A stretch of DNA of 5,109 bases from Methylocystis sp. (GTDB lineage: Bacteria; Pseudomonadota; Alphaproteobacteria; Rhizobiales; Beijerinckiaceae). The number at the start of each line of letters is the position of its first letter. Within the stretch, counting starts at the first letter, position 1. The stretch spans positions 1-5,109 of the forward strand of contig JALRFG010000146.1 of the NCBI GenBank assembly GCA_023253795.1. The letters run 5' to 3'. Both the position numbers and the translations under genes were made by a program. Below the pieces are notes generated by a model. It ran no database searches, was not told the origin of the DNA, and saw nothing but the letters and a program-made list of their open reading frames with translations. Below are positions 4,697 through 5,109 of this stretch, in pieces.

Positions 4697-5109
4697 TTAA
4701 TTGGCGTCTTTTTTGGATGAATTTACCGGGACAAGTCTGGCGGCTGCATTGTCGGCTAATGTCTTCCGGCTTGCTCGTTCGATGTAATACATAGCCATCC
4801 GTGATCCGGTCCATCCGAAGACGGCGTTCATCTCCGGGATGGTGGATCCTGCCTCGGCAAGCCTGACTGCCGCCGCCTTCCGGAGGCCATGTGCATTGCC
4901 CTTCACTCCGGCTGCTTCTGCCGCCTTCTGAAACCAATTACCGAATGATCCGTTTGTCATGGCGTTGCCAGTCTTCTGCACGGCGACAAGCGCCAGATCT
5001 CCGGTCGGGCTGGCGGCGATAATCTTTTCGAGGTGGCTCCCTATCGGGATGTCGATCAGGGTTCCGGTTTTCTGGGTGGTGATCCGGAGGCGCCCGTTCC
5101 GGATGTGCT
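4697..5109 (-). CDS. Tyrosine recombinase / phage-type integrase, C-terminal part (5' end outside window)
   Basis: The frame is open from the right edge to TAA at 4699-4697 and gives 136 residues of the catalytic domain; a GTG at 4981 is not the true start because homology continues upstream of it. Tyrosine recombinases cut and rejoin DNA through a Tyr-DNA link to integrate or excise phages and genomic islands. Visible in order are the beta-hairpin Lys in TTQKTGTLIDIPI (about residue 13 of the fragment), AHGLRKAAAVRLAEAG with His73 and Arg76, FGWTG with Trp99 in the His/Trp position, and MAMYYIERAS with the nucleophile Tyr108, nine residues after the Trp as in Cre. The first catalytic Arg would lie just outside the window. 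The gene end points at the CMD remnant, with direct repeats between them, suggesting that the element extends to the right. All visible catalytic residues are intact. Confidence 0.92.
   Translation of the reverse strand, partial: HIRNGRLRITTQKTGTLIDIPIGSHLEKIIAASPTGDLALVAVQKTGNAMTNGSFGNWFQKAAEAAGVKGNAHGLRKAAAVRLAEAGSTIPEMNAVFGWTGSRMAMYYIERASRKTLADNAAARLVPVNSSKKDAN

Noticed and set aside
4541..4700. tRNA gene as the integrase target
   Set aside because: I looked for a T-loop of the GGTTCGAAT type and a cloverleaf beside the integrase and saw none; the hairpin there is better explained as a terminator.
4602..4937. 111-codon minus-strand frame overlapping the integrase
   Set aside because: It is out of frame with the integrase, whose catalytic residues are all in the other frame; no independent support.

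Overview
The window looks like a piece of an alphaproteobacterial chromosome, most likely from a type II (Methylocystis/Methylosinus-like) methanotroph. Three observations suggest this. The sequence is GC-rich. A partial ftsK is followed by lolA, an order I associate with Rhizobiales-type genomes. There is also an unmistakable PmoC, the membrane copper subunit of particulate methane monooxygenase. The genus is an inference; the family calls come directly from the translated sequence.

Layout, left to right. Bases 1-626 are the 3' end of ftsK (+), with a perfect 9-bp hairpin over its stop codon. Bases 702-1478 are lolA (+), with a signal peptide and a long Ala/Pro/Lys linker before the carrier domain. 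Bases 1502-2317 are a 2-keto-4-pentenoate hydratase-type enzyme (+), only 23 bp after lolA. Convergent to it, with a 20-bp gap, is an orphan pmoC (2338-3141, -). No pmoA or pmoB is in view. A 435-bp AT-richer region (3142-3576) separates pmoC from a divergently transcribed membrane fatty-acid hydroxylase/sterol-desaturase family gene (3577-4365, +) that has a good sigma70-like promoter. Convergent to that gene is a 5'-truncated carboxymuconolactone decarboxylase/AhpD-family remnant (4377-4562, -). Next come a bidirectional terminator-like hairpin, a pair of 10-bp direct repeats 21 bp apart, and the 3' part of a tyrosine integrase gene (4697 to the window end, -), which is the likely edge of an integrated element.

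How the parts may relate. The left third is cell-envelope and chromosome housekeeping. The middle holds two membrane proteins with metal-site signatures, the PmoC paralogue and the di-iron hydroxylase, which share one intergenic control region. A link to methane-oxidising membranes is possible but not demonstrated. The right end looks like a junction where an integrase-bearing element meets a broken host gene. The points most worth a second look are the stand-alone, atypical PmoC with all six metal ligands kept, its divergent pairing with the hydroxylase, and the element boundary. I did not see a clearly novel multi-gene system.
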